Counted from the first letter of the stretch, positions 8,598 to 18,109 are shown. The stretch is 64,000 nucleotides of DNA from JAJPKK01 sp963747835 (GCA_963747835.1 CAVVGO010000005.1:2046001-2110000), one strand, 5' to 3'. Notes: a model not told the origin generated them from the sequence alone. Program-made: numbers and translations.

Positions 8598-9722
8598 TTA
8601 CGATATCAGACATTCGACGATGTCGACGCCGCGCTGGCGGTCCGTCAGATAGGCGATGCCGCGCCGATCGAATGTGACGTCATTGGATGACACCCGTTCG
8701 CAGCCCGGCGGCGGATCGGGTTCGTAGCAGCCGACCTCGCGCGGCGCGAACGGATCGGAGATATCGACCAGCCGCAGGCCCTGGGCGAACCACGCAAACG
8801 GAATGACCGTGCCGGCCAACACTTCCGACGGCTGGTGACAGCCGGTCATGGCGGGCTGCGGCGCGCCGTCGGGGTCCAGCCCCGGCACCTGGAACTTGCC
8901 GATCGGCGATGGCTTGGTCTCGTCGGTGATATCGTAAATCCAGGCAAACGCCGGCGGCGCCGGCCGCAGCTTGGCAACATCCTCATCCGCCACCACCATG
9001 ATCTTGCGATCCTTGAGGCGGCCCGGCACCGGCAGGCAGGTATGGGTCGGATGCGGGTTCGCAGGCCCCGGGAACACGCTCGACACCAGCTTCGGCCGTG
9101 TGAGGTCGGAAATGTCGAGGATATAGAGGCCATGGTGCCAATAGGACACATAGAGACGGTCGCCCATGCGCAGCGGATGGTGGCACCGCGGCTTGACGAA
9201 GTCGGCCCACGGATAATCTTCGCCGGCACCGGCATTCTGGCCTGGAATCCACCACGCCCCAACCTCGACGGGTTTTGCCGGATCGGCGAGATCGAGGATC
9301 TTCACGATGTTGCCGACAAATCCATCCGCCGTGGGCGAAATGTAAGCGTAGCGGCCATCGTAGTCGAAGCGGTGGACGCCGCTGCCGCCGGTTCGCCATT
9401 TGGAAATGAGGCGAGGCGCAGCCGGGTTCGAAACATCGTAGATGCCGAGCCCGCCGCCGAATTCCGGCGCGCCGTCACGGAATTTCTCATGGTTGACGAT
9501 CATCACCCCGTTGCTGGCCCGCACCTTGTGCGAATGCCAGCCAACCGGAATCTCCACATGGGCGAGCGGGCGCGGGTTTTTAGGATCGGATACGTCGAAG
9601 ATCGAAGTGCCGGCCGGCGGCCGCATGTGGGCGACATAGAGAATGTCGCCGTCGCGCCAGACTTGGCCGCCACCGTCGCAGTCGATATGCGCCAGCAGGC
9701 GGGTGTTTACGGCACGGGGCAC
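8598..9722 (-). CDS. LVIVD-repeat beta-propeller protein
   Basis: A protein of about 374 residues made of repeats ending in forms such as SIFDVSDPKNPRPLAHVE, GIYDVSNPAAPRLISKW, ILDISDLTRPKLVSS and LVDISDPFAPREVGCYE. These are LVIVD-type blades, probably a propeller. No signal peptide is evident with the GTG start at 9722, which lies four bases after the upstream stop and gives the expected beginning (RLLAHIDCDG). The true start could be a few codons away. The family has no settled function; here it lies between a dioxygenase and RidA in a catabolic operon. Confidence 0.78.
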   Translation of the reverse strand: MPRAVNTRLLAHIDCDGGGQVWRDGDILYVAHMRPPAGTSIFDVSDPKNPRPLAHVEIPVGWHSHKVRASNGVMIVNHEKFRDGAPEFGGGLGIYDVSNPAAPRLISKWRTGGSGVHRFDYDGRYAYISPTADGFVGNIVKILDLADPAKPVEVGAWWIPGQNAGAGEDYPWADFVKPRCHHPLRMGDRLYVSYWHHGLYILDISDLTRPKLVSSVFPGPANPHPTHTCLPVPGRLKDRKIMVVADEDVAKLRPAPPAFAWIYDITDETKPSPIGKFQVPGLDPDGAPQPAMTGCHQPSEVLAGTVIPFAWFAQGLRLVDISDPFAPREVGCYEPDPPPGCERVSSNDVTFDRRGIAYLTDRQRGVDIVECLIS

Positions 9723-9726
9723 AGCC

Positions 9727-10869
9727 TCACGCCAGCCGGACGGTCTCGCCGGACGCCGCGCGCCCATAGCGCTGCAGGACTCCGAACGCGTTCTGGGCCG
9801 GCTCGTCGCTCGCGACGAACAGGATCAGCGGCGCGGAGGCGCTGGCGTTGACGTACTCGGCCCACACCCCGCCCGGCACCGCGAGCGTATCGAACGCCCC
9901 AAAATCAAACCGCTTGCCGTCGACGATCGCGTGACCCGCGCCCTCGAACGGCGCCACCAGCAGGCTCGCGGTCTGCTTGACCGGCAGGGTGCGCTCACCC
10001 GGCCGCAGCATCTGCATGAAAAACGTCATGGTCTTGTAGATCGGGCCGCCATGGAGCGGATCGACATATTCGATCATCAGCCCCTCATAGGGGCTGCCAT
10101 CCCAATCGCGATGCTTTTCCAGCATCTCCCGGACGGCATCGTAGCGGTAGACGTACATGGGCGAGGAATCGCCGACGCCGCGGTTGTGCGGCACGAAACG
10201 CGGCAGCAGCCCGCCGGCACCGTAGATGCGGGCCGAATAGTCCGGCGTGAAGCGCGCGGTCTGGCGGCCTTTTTTCTCGTCATCTTCGACGTAATTGTGG
10301 TCGAACTGCAGGGCGTTCAACGTCTCGATCAGCGGATAGTCGAGCACCGACAAATTGACCGCCGGCGTATCGCCGAGATTGCCGTGGTTGTGCCAGGTAT
10401 CGCGCGGCGTCAGCACCAGGTCGCCGGGGCCGAACACGATGTCCTCGCCCTCGACGCCGGTGAAGTTCTGCGTACCGGTCAGGCCGAACCGAACCGCGCT
10501 CGCGGTGTGACGGTGGGGCGGCATGACCTCGTTCGGATCGTTCAGCCGGTAGGCGGTGTACATGGTGGTGACGCTCGCGCGGCGCGGCGCGAGCCCGGGA
10601 TTCACCAGGATCAGCGAACGGCGCTCGGAATCGTTCATCGTGACGAGCTCGGCTGAGCGATAAAGCAGCGACTCCAGCGTATCCTTGTAGCTCCAGAGAT
10701 AGGGCACCGCACCCCTGACCCCCATCAGTTGCTTGATCTCGTCATGCTCGACGTCGGCGCCGGTCGCCCAGAACGGAAACAGGTTCTTGTCGTGGATTTC
10801 CTGGTACATCGCCTTGAGCACCGCGTCGCGGTTCGCCGGCCGCTCAAGCGTCTCGGTGGCTGGGCTCAT
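9727..10869 (-). CDS. gentisate 1,2-dioxygenase-like bicupin ring-cleavage enzyme
   Basis: A 380-residue bicupin of the gentisate / salicylate / 1-hydroxy-2-naphthoate dioxygenase family. These enzymes use Fe(II) to cleave a monohydroxylated or dihydroxylated ring between vicinal carboxyl and hydroxyl carbons. The N-terminal cupin keeps metal ligands His119 and His121 (PPHRHTASAVRFGL) and His160 (DTWHNHG). In the C-terminal cupin the corresponding position reads LPVKQTASLL, so only one metal site is likely. It is the first gene of the leftward operon, and the divergent Bug receptor begins about 250 bases away. Confidence 0.82.
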   Translation of the reverse strand: MSPATETLERPANRDAVLKAMYQEIHDKNLFPFWATGADVEHDEIKQLMGVRGAVPYLWSYKDTLESLLYRSAELVTMNDSERRSLILVNPGLAPRRASVTTMYTAYRLNDPNEVMPPHRHTASAVRFGLTGTQNFTGVEGEDIVFGPGDLVLTPRDTWHNHGNLGDTPAVNLSVLDYPLIETLNALQFDHNYVEDDEKKGRQTARFTPDYSARIYGAGGLLPRFVPHNRGVGDSSPMYVYRYDAVREMLEKHRDWDGSPYEGLMIEYVDPLHGGPIYKTMTFFMQMLRPGERTLPVKQTASLLVAPFEGAGHAIVDGKRFDFGAFDTLAVPGGVWAEYVNASASAPLILFVASDEPAQNAFGVLQRYGRAASGETVRLA

Positions 10870-11120
10870 AATCCGACTCCTGGTACCGCTGCGGCATTAT
10901 TAACGTCGCAACGCAAGAACCGAACCAAAGCCTGTTACGTTTGTCAAACAGACGGCATTGCCGCCGACATGGCTGGCTACCCGCAAACGCATCGGGCGAG
11001 GAAATCGCGCGCACCCGTCGGTTCGCTGCGCTTTGGGTCGCCTCAGCCGTGCGTGGCCCAAATTCTGCATTACACCGGACGACCCTGCTGGGCTTCCAAC
11101 AAGTTTCCGAGGTGCCGACA

Positions 11121-12101
11121 TTGCGTTTCGATCCGAGGGCCGCTGCCCTTCTCTCTGCATGCGTCGGCGCCGCAATGCTGACATTGACGGTGCCCGCCGG
11201 GGCGACCGATTGGCCCACCCGACCGGTCACCGTGATCGTGCCCCTGGCGGCCGGTGGCAATACCGACATGATGGCGCGCATGGGCGCGGAGCGCCTTGCC
11301 GCAAAATTCGGCCAAACCTTCATCGTGGAGAATCGCCCCAGCGCCGGCGGCGCGATCGCGGCCGGGATCGTCGCCAATGCAGCGCCCGACGGCTACACAA
11401 TGTTGTTCACGCCGTCGACGACGCTCTTGCTCACGCCACAGCTCCAGAAGGTCAATTACGATCCGGACAGACAGCTCGTACCGGTGACAAATGTCGGAAC
11501 CGGCGCCCAGATCATCGCCATCAAGCGCGACCTACCGGCGACCACGCTGCCTGAATTCATTGCCTACGCCAGGGCAAATCCCGGCAAGCTGAATTTCACC
11601 ACGGCCGGCACCCAGAATCTCAGCCACCTCTCGCCGGTCCTGCTGCTGGCGCGTGCCGGCATCGACATGGTGATGGTGCCGGCGAAAGGCGGACCGCAGG
11701 CGGTGTCCGACCTGATGTCGGGGCAAGTCGACATGTATTTCGGCAACGCCTCCGAATTGCTGCCGCATGCCCACAGCGACCGCATCAGGCTGCTCGCCGC
11801 CAGTACGGCGCAGCGATTGCCCGCCGCGCCGGAACTCCCGGTGGTCGCCGAGACATTTCCGGGCTTCGTGTTTTCGTCGTGGAACGGCTTCGTTGTCCCG
11901 GCCGGCACTCCGGACGACATCATTGAGGCCATTCGAAACGAGATATCGGCGTTCGCAAAGTTGCCGGCGACGGCGGACCGGCTCATGAATCTCGGCATCG
12001 TTCCGGGCGGAATGGGCAAGGAGGAGGTCGCGGCGGCCTTCAAAGCCGACCGCGCGCTCTTCACCGAGGCGATGAAGGCGGCGGGCCTCAAGACGCATTG
12101 A
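11121..12101 (+). CDS. Bug-family (TTT) periplasmic solute receptor
   Basis: About 326 residues. A signal peptide (AAALLSACVGAAMLTLTVPAGA) is followed by the Bug/TctC pattern: WPTRPVTVIVPLAAGGNTDMMAR, VENRPSAGG, AAPDGYTM and VPAKGGPQAV. Bug proteins bind small carboxylates or amides in the periplasm. No TctA/TctB membrane partners are in the window. The start is uncertain. TTG at 11121 has GAGG eight bases upstream; GTG at 11112 is the alternative. It diverges from the dioxygenase operon. Confidence 0.85.
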   Translation: MRFDPRAAALLSACVGAAMLTLTVPAGATDWPTRPVTVIVPLAAGGNTDMMARMGAERLAAKFGQTFIVENRPSAGGAIAAGIVANAAPDGYTMLFTPSTTLLLTPQLQKVNYDPDRQLVPVTNVGTGAQIIAIKRDLPATTLPEFIAYARANPGKLNFTTAGTQNLSHLSPVLLLARAGIDMVMVPAKGGPQAVSDLMSGQVDMYFGNASELLPHAHSDRIRLLAASTAQRLPAAPELPVVAETFPGFVFSSWNGFVVPAGTPDDIIEAIRNEISAFAKLPATADRLMNLGIVPGGMGKEEVAAAFKADRALFTEAMKAAGLKTH

Positions 12102-12128
12102 GCCCGCTGACTTGCAAACTGCCACGCT

Positions 12129-13097
12129 TCAATTCGCCGTCACGCCCGACCGCCGCACCACGTCGGCCCAGATGTCGAGTTGGCGATGCACCAGTTCATC
12201 GAATTCCTCCGGCGTGCCGCCAACCGGCTCGGCGCCAAGATCATTGAATCGTGCCACCACGTCGGGCGCCTGCAACGCCCGCAGCGCGGCGGCGTTGAGG
12301 CGCTCCACGATCGGCCGCGGCGTGCCGGCGGGCGCGCTGAAACCTTGCCACACCATAGCGCTGAAGTCCGCAACGCCGGCCTCCATCATGGTCGGCAGAC
12401 CCGGCGCTGCCGCCATGCGTTGCGGCGACGTCACGGCGAGCGCGCGCAGCCGTCCCGCCGCGATATGCGGAAGGGCGACGGGACTGTTCGAGAACATCGC
12501 CTGCACGTGGCCGGCCAGCACGTCGCTGATGGAGAAGTTATCGCCCCGATAGGCGACCTGCACCACCGGCGCACCGGTTTGCAACTTGAGAAGTTCCACC
12601 GCGAGATTGGTCAGCGTGCCGTTGCCGTTGTTGGCGAAGTTGATAGTGTTGGGCTTCGCCTTCGCGGCCGCGATCAGTTCGCCAACGCTGCCGACGGCCA
12701 ATTGCGGATTGACGACGAGCACGAGCGGGTTTTGCGCGATGTCGCAGATGTGCACGAAATCGCGTTTCGGACTGAAGCCGAGGTTCGGGATCGTGGCCGC
12801 CATGATTGCGAAGCCGGCCGAGGTCCATACCAGCGTATAGCCGTCCGGCGCCGCGTGCGCGGCCTGCTCGTAGGCGAGCGCGCCGCCGGCGCCCGGATGG
12901 TTGATGACGATGAAGCTCTGGCCGAGATCCGCCGCCATCACATTGGTGAGGATGCGGACCAGGACATCGGCGCCGCCGCCCGGCGGAAACCGTACCACCA
13001 TCTTGATCGGGTGGTCCGGATAAGACTGCGCGCCGGCGCTCCCGGCTGCAAACAGCAGCGCGGAGACGATCATGATGGCACGCGAAATGGTCCGCAT
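12129..13097 (-). CDS. Bug-family (TTT) periplasmic solute receptor
   Basis: A 322-residue binding protein with a good signal peptide (ending AAGSAGA) and the family landmarks YPDHPIKMVVRFPPGGGADVL, INHPGAGGALAYEQA and AAPDGYTLVW. The C-terminus ends with the usual helix (FDELVHRQLDIWADVV). The AGGAGG-type site in front of the ATG fixes the start. It lies just downstream of the FAD monooxygenase in the same direction, so both are likely in one transcript; the binding protein may feed that enzyme its substrate. Confidence 0.88.
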   Translation of the reverse strand: MRTISRAIMIVSALLFAAGSAGAQSYPDHPIKMVVRFPPGGGADVLVRILTNVMAADLGQSFIVINHPGAGGALAYEQAAHAAPDGYTLVWTSAGFAIMAATIPNLGFSPKRDFVHICDIAQNPLVLVVNPQLAVGSVGELIAAAKAKPNTINFANNGNGTLTNLAVELLKLQTGAPVVQVAYRGDNFSISDVLAGHVQAMFSNSPVALPHIAAGRLRALAVTSPQRMAAAPGLPTMMEAGVADFSAMVWQGFSAPAGTPRPIVERLNAAALRALQAPDVVARFNDLGAEPVGGTPEEFDELVHRQLDIWADVVRRSGVTAN

Positions 13098-13108
13098 GAG
13101 TTCCCCTC

Positions 13109-14308
13109 CTACTGAATTTCCGCGGCGCGCCGCACGCTGCTGATCATCGCGGCTTTCAGCATGTGCTCGCGCGCCAGCCTGGGATCGGCACCGGTTCGCC
13201 GCATGGCATCGAGGGATTTCTGCCGCACCGTCGGATCGCGCTCGCTGAGAACCTGATGGTTGCGCATGGTCTGCTGCTGGACGGCCTCAACCGCGACGGT
13301 GCGGCGCTGCCGGTCGTAGCGGTCGAGCAGCCGGTCGTCGGCACCCGCGTAGATCGCGGCGAGCTTGTCGCACAGGTTGAAGGCGTCGTGGATGCCGCCG
13401 TTCATGCCCATGCCGCCGAGCGGATTGTTGATGTGGGCGGCGTCGCCGGCGAGCAGCACCCGGCCGAGGCCAAGCCGGAATGTCGCCGCGACCCGCTGAT
13501 GCACGTGATAGACTGACCGGTGCGCGATCCGGTACGGCTCGTCGCACGCCACCACGCGCTGCAACACCGCCTGCAGCGTCGCGTCTGACAACAGCTTCTC
13601 GCGATCGGAATCCTCCGCCGCCGGCACCAGCACCCGCCATAGGCCCGGCACCCGCAGCAACACCAGCCATTCATGCGGGTCCGCGATGTAGTTCACATAG
13701 GCGATGTCGCGCAGGGCGTCATCGAATGGGAAATCCGTGGATGCGATCAGGAACAGCTCCGGGTAGGTGAACCCCTCGAATTCGGCGCGCAGGGATCGTC
13801 GCGCCGCGCTGCGGGCACCGTCCGCCGCCACCACATACCGCCCCGAAACCGTGGTCGCCCCCGAGGCCGTTTCAGCCTCCACGGTGACGAAGTCCTCGCC
13901 CGGGCGCACGTCCTTGACCTCGCAGCCCCAACGGATTTCGGCACCGGGAATTTTCAAATACGCGTCGCGCAGGAGGCGCATCAGCTTCCACTGCTCGCAT
14001 TGCACCCGGTAGGGGTGACCGGTTTCGCCGGCGAGCAGCCCAAGATCGAAGGTCGCCACCGGCCCGGTCTCGCGGTCGCGAAACTGCCAGGTCGGCGCCT
14101 TCAGTCCGTCAGCGATCATGCGGGGAACGACGTCGAATTCGTCGAGCATATCGAGAGTTGGCGGATGAAACGTGGAGCCGCGCAGCTCGTGCACGAGTTC
14201 CGGTTCGGCCGTGAGTACGAGATTGGGAACGCCGCGTCGCGCCAGAGCCAGCGCGGCGGTAAGGCCGACCGGCCCGGCCCCGATGACGATGACGCGATCA
14301 ATCGACAT
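13109..14308 (-). CDS. FAD-dependent aromatic hydroxylase / monooxygenase
   Basis: A 399-residue class A flavoprotein monooxygenase (PheA/MhbM/UbiH type). The N-terminal dinucleotide fold is VIVIGAGPVGLTAALALARRG (10-15 GAGPVG). The middle DG motif is VVAADGARSAARR and the second FAD motif is VLLAGDAAHINNPLGGMGMNGG. These enzymes hydroxylate aromatic rings with NAD(P)H and O2. With the gentisate-type dioxygenase nearby, a 3-hydroxybenzoate-6-hydroxylase-like step is plausible but unproven. I chose the ATG at 14308 because it precedes the flavin fold directly; the longer frame to 14347 adds 13 residues of no family. Confidence 0.87.
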   Translation of the reverse strand: MSIDRVIVIGAGPVGLTAALALARRGVPNLVLTAEPELVHELRGSTFHPPTLDMLDEFDVVPRMIADGLKAPTWQFRDRETGPVATFDLGLLAGETGHPYRVQCEQWKLMRLLRDAYLKIPGAEIRWGCEVKDVRPGEDFVTVEAETASGATTVSGRYVVAADGARSAARRSLRAEFEGFTYPELFLIASTDFPFDDALRDIAYVNYIADPHEWLVLLRVPGLWRVLVPAAEDSDREKLLSDATLQAVLQRVVACDEPYRIAHRSVYHVHQRVAATFRLGLGRVLLAGDAAHINNPLGGMGMNGGIHDAFNLCDKLAAIYAGADDRLLDRYDRQRRTVAVEAVQQQTMRNHQVLSERDPTVRQKSLDAMRRTGADPRLAREHMLKAAMISSVRRAAEIQ

Positions 14309-14440
14309 AAATTCCGCATCTCCATAAATCGCGCGACTTCCGATCAAGCTTCATGCCAAATTGTACCACGCTTCGCGTCGGCTTCGCGCTTGCCCGGCGG
14401 CACAAGAGGACGCGTCGACAAGGAAAAGGAGGTTGGCACG

Positions 14441-15193
14441 ATGACCGATGTTCTCGGATGGCGGCGTAAATTCGGCGTGTTGGGGCCGTCGACGAACACG
14501 ATCGTGCAGCCCGATTTCGAAATGATGCGGCCGGCCGGCGTCACCAATCACTACAGTCGTATTTTCACCCCGAATGCCCAAGCCGTGAGCAACGAGACCT
14601 TTCTGGCCGGAACCGAGGTGATCGGCAACAACGTGCTCGAGGCGGTCCGCAGCGTGATGACGTGCTCGCCCGACTATCTGGTGATGGGCATGTCGGCGGT
14701 CACGTTCTATGGCGGCGCTGCCGGGGCCGATGCGTTCCAGGCGAAGGTCGAGCGTGAATTGGGTGTCGGCGTCAGCATCGGTTCCCATTCCTGCACCGCC
14801 GCCCTGAAAGCCTATGGGGGCGTCAAACGGATCGCTTTCATCTCGCCCTATTATCCGGTCGCCAACCGCGAGGTCGCGCGATACTTCACCGATTCCGGTT
14901 TCGACGTCGTGCGCGACATTTACCTGGAGTGCCATAGTTGGACCGGCATCGCGGAAGTCACCACGGACGTGCTGCGCGACAAACTGATCGAGCTCAACGG
15001 CAACGGCCGGGACGTTGACGCCATCATCCAGGTCGGCACCAATCTCAGCATGGTGCGCCTTGCCGCGGCGGCGGAGCTATGGCTGGGCAAGCCCGTCATC
15101 GCCATCAACACCGCAACCTATTGGCGCGCGCTTCGCAACAACCGGATCACCGACAAGATCCAAGGATTGGGCAGGCTGCTGGAAGAGTTTTAA
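14441..15193 (+). CDS. maleate isomerase / arylmalonate decarboxylase-like protein
   Basis: A 250-residue protein of the Asp/Glu racemase superfamily, close to maleate cis-trans isomerase and arylmalonate decarboxylase (FGVLGPSTNT, VGVSIGSHSCTAALKAYGGVKRIAF, GFDVV). Family enzymes usually need one or two catalytic cysteines, one near residue 84 and one near residue 200. Here those places read MGMSAVTF and IIQVGTNLS, without Cys. Chemistry therefore cannot be assumed. The AGGAGG site 10 bases upstream fixes the ATG. It is divergent from the FAD monooxygenase and ends at a probable terminator. Confidence 0.8.
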   Translation: MTDVLGWRRKFGVLGPSTNTIVQPDFEMMRPAGVTNHYSRIFTPNAQAVSNETFLAGTEVIGNNVLEAVRSVMTCSPDYLVMGMSAVTFYGGAAGADAFQAKVERELGVGVSIGSHSCTAALKAYGGVKRIAFISPYYPVANREVARYFTDSGFDVVRDIYLECHSWTGIAEVTTDVLRDKLIELNGNGRDVDAIIQVGTNLSMVRLAAAAELWLGKPVIAINTATYWRALRNNRITDKIQGLGRLLEEF

Positions 15194-15208
15194 GAAAAAG
15201 GGAAATAA

Positions 15209-15241
15209 CATCGACTTCGGCTAACCGAGTGATGGTTTTTT
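15209..15241 (+). terminator. probable intrinsic terminator
   Basis: Sixteen bases after the stop of the preceding gene, a stem CATC-ACT-CGG pairs with CCGAGTGATG around CTAA, with two single-base bulges. It is followed by GG and six T. The position and T-run fit a rho-independent terminator for the isomerase-like gene. Confidence 0.6.
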
Positions 15242-15441
15242 GCGGGATTCCCATGCCGATTCGAAGCGCTTAGATGAAGCGCTCTCCGCATTAATTCGTG
15301 CCGCGCATCCGGTGAGGGTCGCGCCTGCCAAGCGGGATACGCGGGACAGGACTTGAGCGTAGAACGCCGCTATAGTGCCGACGACCCTCCGGCCTGTCCG
15401 GACTGGATTTCTGAGGCGGCGCAGGGCGTCAGCGAGGTGTC

Positions 15442-15951
15442 ATGATGCTTCTTTTCGCTCGCTCACGATTTGGCTTGAGCGCGGTGGCGGTCGCCGCCGG
15501 CCTCACTGCAGCGACGGCTCTTGCGGTAAATCCCACCGCCGGGCCGTCCCTGGCCGAGTACATCGCCGCGATCTGCTCAAGGCCTTTTCGCTTGTCTTCC
15601 GTCGAGGAAGCTCCGTACCTGGCCGAGAACGTCAGTGCGATGACCAAGATGATGATCGACATGGGTATTCGACCGTCGGGGGATGTCGACAGCGACTTCG
15701 TGTCGATGATGACGCCACATCATCAGGGCGCAATCGAGATGGCGCAGGCGGAACTGCGCTACGGACACAACGAGCGGCTCAGGCGCATGGCCCAGGAGAT
15801 CATCGTGACCCAACAGCAGGAGATCGCTGCGATGCGGCTGGCGCTCGACCAGCCGCTCCCGCCGGCGCTGCCCTCGCCGGACCATGTATCGCCCGCAGGA
15901 CAGATCAATTGGAAATCCAGCCGCCCCACCGACCTCGTCAAGGAGCCGTAA
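15442..15951 (+). CDS. DUF305 ferritin-like exported protein
   Basis: A 169-residue protein. An N-terminal hydrophobic signal (about 11-29) precedes a four-helix DUF305 domain. The hallmark is MMTPHHQGAIEMAQAEL followed by a helix ending VTQQQEIAAMR. The HH and downstream Met/His residues are candidate metal ligands; some DUF305 proteins such as CopM bind copper. It is followed after one base by a beta-propeller gene with an AAGGAG site, so the two form a transcription unit. Two adjacent ATG codons (15442, 15445) are both possible starts. Confidence 0.82.
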   Translation: MMLLFARSRFGLSAVAVAAGLTAATALAVNPTAGPSLAEYIAAICSRPFRLSSVEEAPYLAENVSAMTKMMIDMGIRPSGDVDSDFVSMMTPHHQGAIEMAQAELRYGHNERLRRMAQEIIVTQQQEIAAMRLALDQPLPPALPSPDHVSPAGQINWKSSRPTDLVKEP

Positions 15952-15952
15952 G

Positions 15953-17461
15953 ATGAAACGCGCCTCGATTTTGGCCGCGCTGCTCGCTGCGACAGCTCTT
16001 GTCGGCATGCGATACGCCCTCGCCGGACAGGTCCCGGCGGCGGCTACCGATCCCGATATTCCGATAAGCCATCACGATCGCGTCTACTCGGCGGAGCAAT
16101 TCTCGAACACCGTGTCAGTCACCGATCCAGCCGACAACACGCTCGTCGGCGCCATTCATCTCGGTGAACCGTTGCCGGCCAGTTTCAGTCCACTCTACAA
16201 GGGACAGTTGCTGGTGCACGGCATGGGCTTTTCGCCCGATCATCGCACCATCGCGGTCGTGGCAATCGGCTCGAATGCGGTCAACTTCATCGATACCGCG
16301 ACCAACAGCATAAAGCACGTAACCTATGTGGGCCGCTCCCCGCACGAAGCGTTCTATACAATGGACGGCAAGGAAGTCTGGGTGACCGTGCGCGGCGAGA
16401 ACTACGTCTCCGTGCTCGACAGCACGACATACGAGGAAAAAACACGGATCACGGTTCCGAATGGTCCCGGTATGACGATTTTTTCGCCGGATGGGAAATA
16501 CGGCTATGTCTGCTCGTCGTTCAATCCCGAGACCGACGTCATAACCGTCGCCGACCACAAGATCGTCGGCAAGGTCGCGCAGGCCAGCCCATTCTGCCCC
16601 AACATTGCCGTAACACCAGACAGTTCCCAGGTCTGGTTTACCTTGAAAGACATCGGCAAGACCCAGGTCTTCGACGCGCAGGCGCCGTTCACTCTTTTGA
16701 AGACGCTCGACACCGGCCCGATCACCAATCATGTAAACATCGTGCGTAATGCCAACGGCATGTTCGCCTATGTCACGGTGGGCGGTCTCAACGAGATTCA
16801 GGTCTATCGAACCGGCGATTTTTCCAAAGTGGCCACCATTCCGGTCGGCAAGCTGCCTCACGGCATCTGGCCGTCCGGTGACGGCACGCGCGTATATGTC
16901 GGTCTCGAGAACGAGGATCGCATCGCCGCGATCGATACACTGACCAACAAAGTGATTGCGACGAGCCCGATCGGCCAAGCCCCGCAGGCCGTCGTCTACG
17001 TACCCAACGCCATTCCCGTCGTGAGCAACAACGGAAACTCCGCGATGACCATGACGTCGGTCGTCCCCGAACGTGCCGGAACGGAGAACCTGCGGCCGCT
17101 CGGCTTAGCCGGGCTGTCGACGCAGTTGTGGCTGGCGCCGCCGGAGCGGAAGGGGGAAAAAGCGCCCACCAGCGTTTCGCTATCCGACCAGGGCCTCGTG
17201 CAAGTGCTGGAGGCTTCGGTCACCGGGCTCGAACCGGGAAAGCCTTACGTCCTGGCGTTTTCGAACGAGGCCTCCGGCGCCGGGGTCCTGGAACCGCTAC
17301 AGCGGTTCACGACGAACCCGGCCGGCTCCGCAATCGTTAACGCGATCGGGCCGATCCGTCAGGTGGTGCGCGGCGAGGACAAAGCCCAACGTCGCTATCT
17401 GGTGATCGCACCCGGCGCAGCCGACAAATACGGCCCTCCCGTCCAAGTCCAAATGGAATGA
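15953..17461 (+). CDS. exported YncE-like beta-propeller protein
   Basis: A 502-residue periplasmic protein. A signal peptide (SILAALLAATALVGM) is followed by about seven 40-residue blades of the YncE/surface-layer type (for example VNFIDTATNSIKHVTYVGRSPHEA, VSVLDSTTYEEKTRITVPNGPG, VAAIDTLTNKVIATSPIGQAPQ-like blades). A C-terminal 110-residue beta domain follows. The partner gene upstream encodes a DUF305 protein, which suggests a shared role at the cell envelope, possibly metal-linked. Function is otherwise unknown. Confidence 0.78.
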   Translation: MKRASILAALLAATALVGMRYALAGQVPAAATDPDIPISHHDRVYSAEQFSNTVSVTDPADNTLVGAIHLGEPLPASFSPLYKGQLLVHGMGFSPDHRTIAVVAIGSNAVNFIDTATNSIKHVTYVGRSPHEAFYTMDGKEVWVTVRGENYVSVLDSTTYEEKTRITVPNGPGMTIFSPDGKYGYVCSSFNPETDVITVADHKIVGKVAQASPFCPNIAVTPDSSQVWFTLKDIGKTQVFDAQAPFTLLKTLDTGPITNHVNIVRNANGMFAYVTVGGLNEIQVYRTGDFSKVATIPVGKLPHGIWPSGDGTRVYVGLENEDRIAAIDTLTNKVIATSPIGQAPQAVVYVPNAIPVVSNNGNSAMTMTSVVPERAGTENLRPLGLAGLSTQLWLAPPERKGEKAPTSVSLSDQGLVQVLEASVTGLEPGKPYVLAFSNEASGAGVLEPLQRFTTNPAGSAIVNAIGPIRQVVRGEDKAQRRYLVIAPGAADKYGPPVQVQME

Positions 17462-17584
17462 TCGGATCGCCAAGAGCGCGATGGCAAGCGATCCCGGTAC
17501 GTAGCGACGGTGTTTCACTCGCGCCAAACGAGCCGTGACTTCACAACCGTCGTGCCCGCCACGCATTTCCGCTGCGTCGACCGC

Positions 17585-18109
17585 CTAAGCCGCGCCGAAT
17601 TGATCAGGGTTCTTGCCACCCGTGGCCTGCCGCTCTCCCGCAGCGGGATCGAGGCGAGCGAGGAACGCCCAGGCGTCCCGCGTCCATCGCGCGTCATGCA
17701 GCGCGTGATGTCTGGTGCCCAACTGGCGCGGTAACTCCGGGTCGCCGAGTTCGATAGCCCATTGCTTGATGTCCAGGCAAAGCTGCGGATAATGGAACGG
17801 CAGTTCATCCAGGCTTCCGAGCAACCAAATGAACGCCACCCAGTCATAGGCCGGAAAATATCCCCAGAACACGGGGCGCTCGTCCCCGTCGGTAAATCGG
17901 CGAACGGCATAGCCGATCTCCTCTCGCGCCATGCCTTTGCCATCGAGTTGAGGACGCACGTTCTCCAACGTCCACTGACTGGCCCTCGACCAATCGACCT
18001 CGCTGCTCTCGGCATAAAACTCGCGACCGTCCTCGGCCACGAGGGCGACACTGATCATATCGATAGTGTAAGGTTTCTCGATGAACTCGGTGTCGATCCA
18101 ATATTTCAC
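17585..18109 (-). CDS. 3'-5' exoribonuclease, Rv2179c-like
   Basis: A 174-residue DEDD-type exonuclease of the small Rv2179c/DUF5051 group. WIDTEF near the N-terminus supplies the first two acidic metal ligands. FWGYFPAYDWVAF carries the third (Asp), and LGTRHHALHDARW the general-base His and final Asp. The family trims RNA 3' ends. It starts with GTG at 18109, eight bases after GGAG. It is a single-gene unit convergent with the propeller gene. Confidence 0.82.
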   Translation of the reverse strand: MKYWIDTEFIEKPYTIDMISVALVAEDGREFYAESSEVDWSRASQWTLENVRPQLDGKGMAREEIGYAVRRFTDGDERPVFWGYFPAYDWVAFIWLLGSLDELPFHYPQLCLDIKQWAIELGDPELPRQLGTRHHALHDARWTRDAWAFLARLDPAAGERQATGGKNPDQFGAA

